64,000 nucleotides of DNA from CAIWHR01 sp963726775 (GTDB lineage Bacteria > Pseudomonadota > Gammaproteobacteria > Burkholderiales > Casimicrobiaceae). Positions 61,993 to 64,000 of the stretch are shown here, one piece after another. The notes under the pieces were generated by a model. It did no database searches, was not told the origin of the DNA, and saw only the letters and a list, made by a program, of their open reading frames with translations. The translations under genes were made by a program, and so were the position numbers. Position 1 is the stretch's first letter. Each line of letters starts with the position of its first letter. The stretch spans positions 620,001 through 684,000 of the forward strand of contig CAVSDL010000009.1 in NCBI GenBank assembly GCA_963726775.1, given 5' to 3'.

Positions 61993-64000
61993 ATGAACGC
62001 GCCGAATCCGCAGCCGCTGCTGTTCCACCCGAGTCGCGGGAATGGCGAACTCGCCACCCGGCTGCGCCGCGCGGTTGCGGGCACCGTGCTGTTCGACGCC
62101 GCGTCGCGCGGGCGCTATGCGACCGACGCGTCGATCTACCAGGTCGAGCCCGTCGGCATACTGATTCCTACTTGCGATGACGACGTCCGCGCGGCGCTCG
62201 AGGTCTGCCGCGAGCTGCGCGTGCCCGTCCTGCCGCGAGGGGCCGGAAGCTCGCAATGCGGGCAGACCGTCGGCGCCGCGCTGGTGATCGATCACAGCAA
62301 GCACCTGAATCGCGTCGTGGCATTCGATGGCGACGCGATGACAGCGACGGTCGAACCGGGCCTGGTCCTCGACCAGCTCAACGCGTGGCTGAAACCGCGC
62401 GGCCTCTGGTTCCCCGTCGACGTCAGCACCTCCGCGCAGGCCACGCTGGGCGGCATGGCCGGCAACAATTCGTGCGGCTCGCGCTCCATCGCCTACGGCA
62501 ACATGGTGCACAACGTCCACGCGATCGACGCGCTGCTGTCCGACGGCACGCCCGCGCGCTTCGGACCCGAAGCGGAGATGCAGTCGGCCTCGTCGCGGGT
62601 GCGCGAGCTCACCTCCCGTCTGCGTGCAATCGGTGCCCGCGAGCGCGACGAGATCGAGAGCCGCGTGCCACGGGTGCTGCGCCGCGTCGGCGGCTACAAC
62701 ATCGATGTCTTCCATCCGCAAAGCGAGCGCCCTTACACCTCCGACGGCAGCGTGAACTTCGCCCACTTGCTGGTCGGCAGCGAAGGAACCCTGGCCTGGA
62801 CACGGGAACTCACGCTGAAGCTCGCTCCGCTGCCGCGACACCGAACGCTCGGCGTCGTCAGTTTCCCGACGCTGTACCGGGCGATGGAGTGCGCGCGCCC
62901 GATCGTCGGACTCGGACCCTCCGCCGTCGAGCTCGTCGACCGGACGATGATCGAACTCGCCCGCGGCAACCCGGCGTTCCGGCCGGTGATCGACCGCGCG
63001 CTGATCGGCGAGCCGGAGGCGATCCTCCTCGTCGAATTCATCGGCGACGGCGCGGACGACCCGTTGCGGCGCCTGGAGGATCTCGTCGCGCTGGTCGCCG
63101 ACCTGGGCTTGCCCGATCGCGTCGTGCGGATGACCGATGCCGGCGCGCAGAAGGCGCTGTGGGACGTGCGCAAGTCCGGGCTCAACATCATGATGAGCCT
63201 GCGCGGCGACGGCAAGCCGGTGTCGTTCATCGAGGACTGCGCCGTGCCGCTCGAGCACCTGGCCGACTACGTCGATCGCCTGTCGGATGTATTTCGCAAG
63301 CACGGGACCCGCGGCACGTGGTACGCGCATGCGTCGGTCGGGACGCTGCACGTGCGCCCGATCCTGGACATGCGCCGCGACGGCGCGGCCAAGATGCGCG
63401 CCATTGCCGAGGAAGCGAGTGCCATCGTCAGGGAGTACAAGGGCGCGTTCTCCGGCGAGCACGGCGACGGTCTCGTGCGCAGCGAGTGGGTCGCGTGGCA
63501 ATTCGGCCCGCGTCTCGCGCGCGCGTTCGAGGAGATCAAGGACTTGTTCGATCCCGCGGGCCTCATGAATCCGGGCAAGATCGTCCGCGCCACACCGATG
63601 GACGACGCCTCCCTGTTCCGCTTTCGACCCGGATACCAGACCGCGCCGCTGGCGACGGCTCTCGATTGGTCGCATTGGAACGTGCAGAACGATCCCGTAG
63701 CCGGCACGCTGTCGGCGCCCGGCACGGGCGGCGATCCGGCGCGCGGCTTCGCCAAGGCCGTCGAGATGTGCAACAACAACGGCCACTGCCGCAAGTTCGA
63801 CGCCGGCACGATGTGTCCGAGTTATCGCGTCACGCGCGATGAGGTACACCTGACCCGCGGCCGCGCCAACACGTTGCGGCTCGCGCTATCGGGCCGGCTG
63901 GGTCCCGACCTGGCGTCGAAACCGGTGCGCGAAGCGCTGGACCTGTGCGTGAGCTGCAAGGGCTGCCGCCGCGACTGCCCGACGGGCGTCGACATGGCGA
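61993..64000 (+). CDS. FAD-linked oxidase fused to a 4Fe-4S domain, 3' end outside the window
   Basis: About 669 codons are visible. The N-terminal FAD_binding_4 domain has PRGAGSSQCGQTV and GGMAGNNSCGSRSIAYGNM; the FAD C-domain follows with GTWYAHASVGTLHVRP and GEHGDGLVRSEW. The C-terminal region holds CNNNGHCRKFDAGTMCPSY and CVSCKGCRRDCPTGV, the two 4Fe-4S patterns of the GlpC/GlcF-like type, so the chain is a D-lactate/glycolate/D-2-hydroxyacid-type dehydrogenase. It is divergent from the aminotransferase operon with 297 bp between them, so it may belong to the same pathway. The reading frame runs off the right edge. Confidence 0.9.
   Translation, partial: MNAPNPQPLLFHPSRGNGELATRLRRAVAGTVLFDAASRGRYATDASIYQVEPVGILIPTCDDDVRAALEVCRELRVPVLPRGAGSSQCGQTVGAALVIDHSKHLNRVVAFDGDAMTATVEPGLVLDQLNAWLKPRGLWFPVDVSTSAQATLGGMAGNNSCGSRSIAYGNMVHNVHAIDALLSDGTPARFGPEAEMQSASSRVRELTSRLRAIGARERDEIESRVPRVLRRVGGYNIDVFHPQSERPYTSDGSVNFAHLLVGSEGTLAWTRELTLKLAPLPRHRTLGVVSFPTLYRAMECARPIVGLGPSAVELVDRTMIELARGNPAFRPVIDRALIGEPEAILLVEFIGDGADDPLRRLEDLVALVADLGLPDRVVRMTDAGAQKALWDVRKSGLNIMMSLRGDGKPVSFIEDCAVPLEHLADYVDRLSDVFRKHGTRGTWYAHASVGTLHVRPILDMRRDGAAKMRAIAEEASAIVREYKGAFSGEHGDGLVRSEWVAWQFGPRLARAFEEIKDLFDPAGLMNPGKIVRATPMDDASLFRFRPGYQTAPLATALDWSHWNVQNDPVAGTLSAPGTGGDPARGFAKAVEMCNNNGHCRKFDAGTMCPSYRVTRDEVHLTRGRANTLRLALSGRLGPDLASKPVREALDLCVSCKGCRRDCPTGVDMA

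Noticed and set aside
1..64000. Phage, CRISPR, insertion sequences, tRNA or rRNA genes
   Set aside because: I found no integrase, transposase, regularly spaced repeat array or recognisable RNA gene; the repeats present do not fit these classes.

Overview
This 64 kb window is high-GC and densely coded, and the gene content points to a betaproteobacterium, most likely of the Burkholderiales. The pointers are a paa operon with the short (aldehyde dehydrogenase only) PaaN, a Bug-family solute-binding protein, an IolC-DUF2090 fusion, a TRAP system, type III CoA-transferases and dispersed repeats of a Burkholderiales-like kind. No phage, insertion sequence, CRISPR array, rRNA or tRNA was recognised. 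It reads as a catabolic chromosome segment.

1-11.5 kb: a phenylacetate operon on the minus strand, in transcription order paaA-B-C-D-E-N, a methyltransferase gene, paaG-H-I-K (paaK leaves the window). A PaaX-type regulator is divergent from it. paaD carries an apparent one-base insertion that separates its zinc-ribbon C-terminus. paaF and paaJ are not present.

11.5-25.5 kb: a small membrane protein, a large exported arylsulfatase, a complete spermidine/putrescine-type ABC importer (ATPase, binding protein, two permeases), an RhlE-like DEAD-box helicase, a low-complexity interval with an acidic ORF and a hexanucleotide tandem repeat, a MenA-like prenyltransferase followed by a Bug-type binding protein, and a fadH-like 2,4-dienoyl-CoA reductase that is also interrupted by an apparent one-base insertion.

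25.5-35.2 kb: a MaoC-MaoC-thiolase set upstream of the reductase, a CDGSH iron-sulfur protein, then the inositol catabolic operon iolC(-DUF2090)-iolD-iolE-iolB with iolG divergent. Together these convert myo-inositol to dihydroxyacetone phosphate and malonate semialdehyde; iolA is not in the window. An operon-internal repeat sits exactly between iolD and iolE.

35.2-46.3 kb: an AttH-type lipocalin-like protein with its FtsX-like permease and ATPase, a large exported FecR/DUF6600 protein with a Pro/Ala/Gln-rich repeated tail, and a PAS-GGDEF-EAL protein.

46.4-51.5 kb: a second sugar/cyclitol cluster (IolH-like TIM barrel, HAD hydrolase, a second IolE, a second IolG-like dehydrogenase), then a methyltransferase with a PKMT-like regulatory domain.

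51.5-64 kb: an iron/phosphonate-type ABC binding protein and fused permease with no ATPase gene; then a minus-strand operon of a serine-glyoxylate-type aminotransferase, TRAP binding protein, small permease, large permease, enoyl-CoA hydratase and CoA-transferase. A second copy of the operon-internal repeat splits the two TRAP permeases. A divergent FAD/4Fe-4S oxidase leaves the window. The last group looks like an uptake and CoA-dependent degradation route for an unidentified carboxylate.

The most unusual features are the repeat family embedded between co-directional operon genes at 30.1 and 58.4 kb, the duplicated inosose/cyclitol enzymes, the methyltransferase inside the paa operon, and the two single-base frame breaks.
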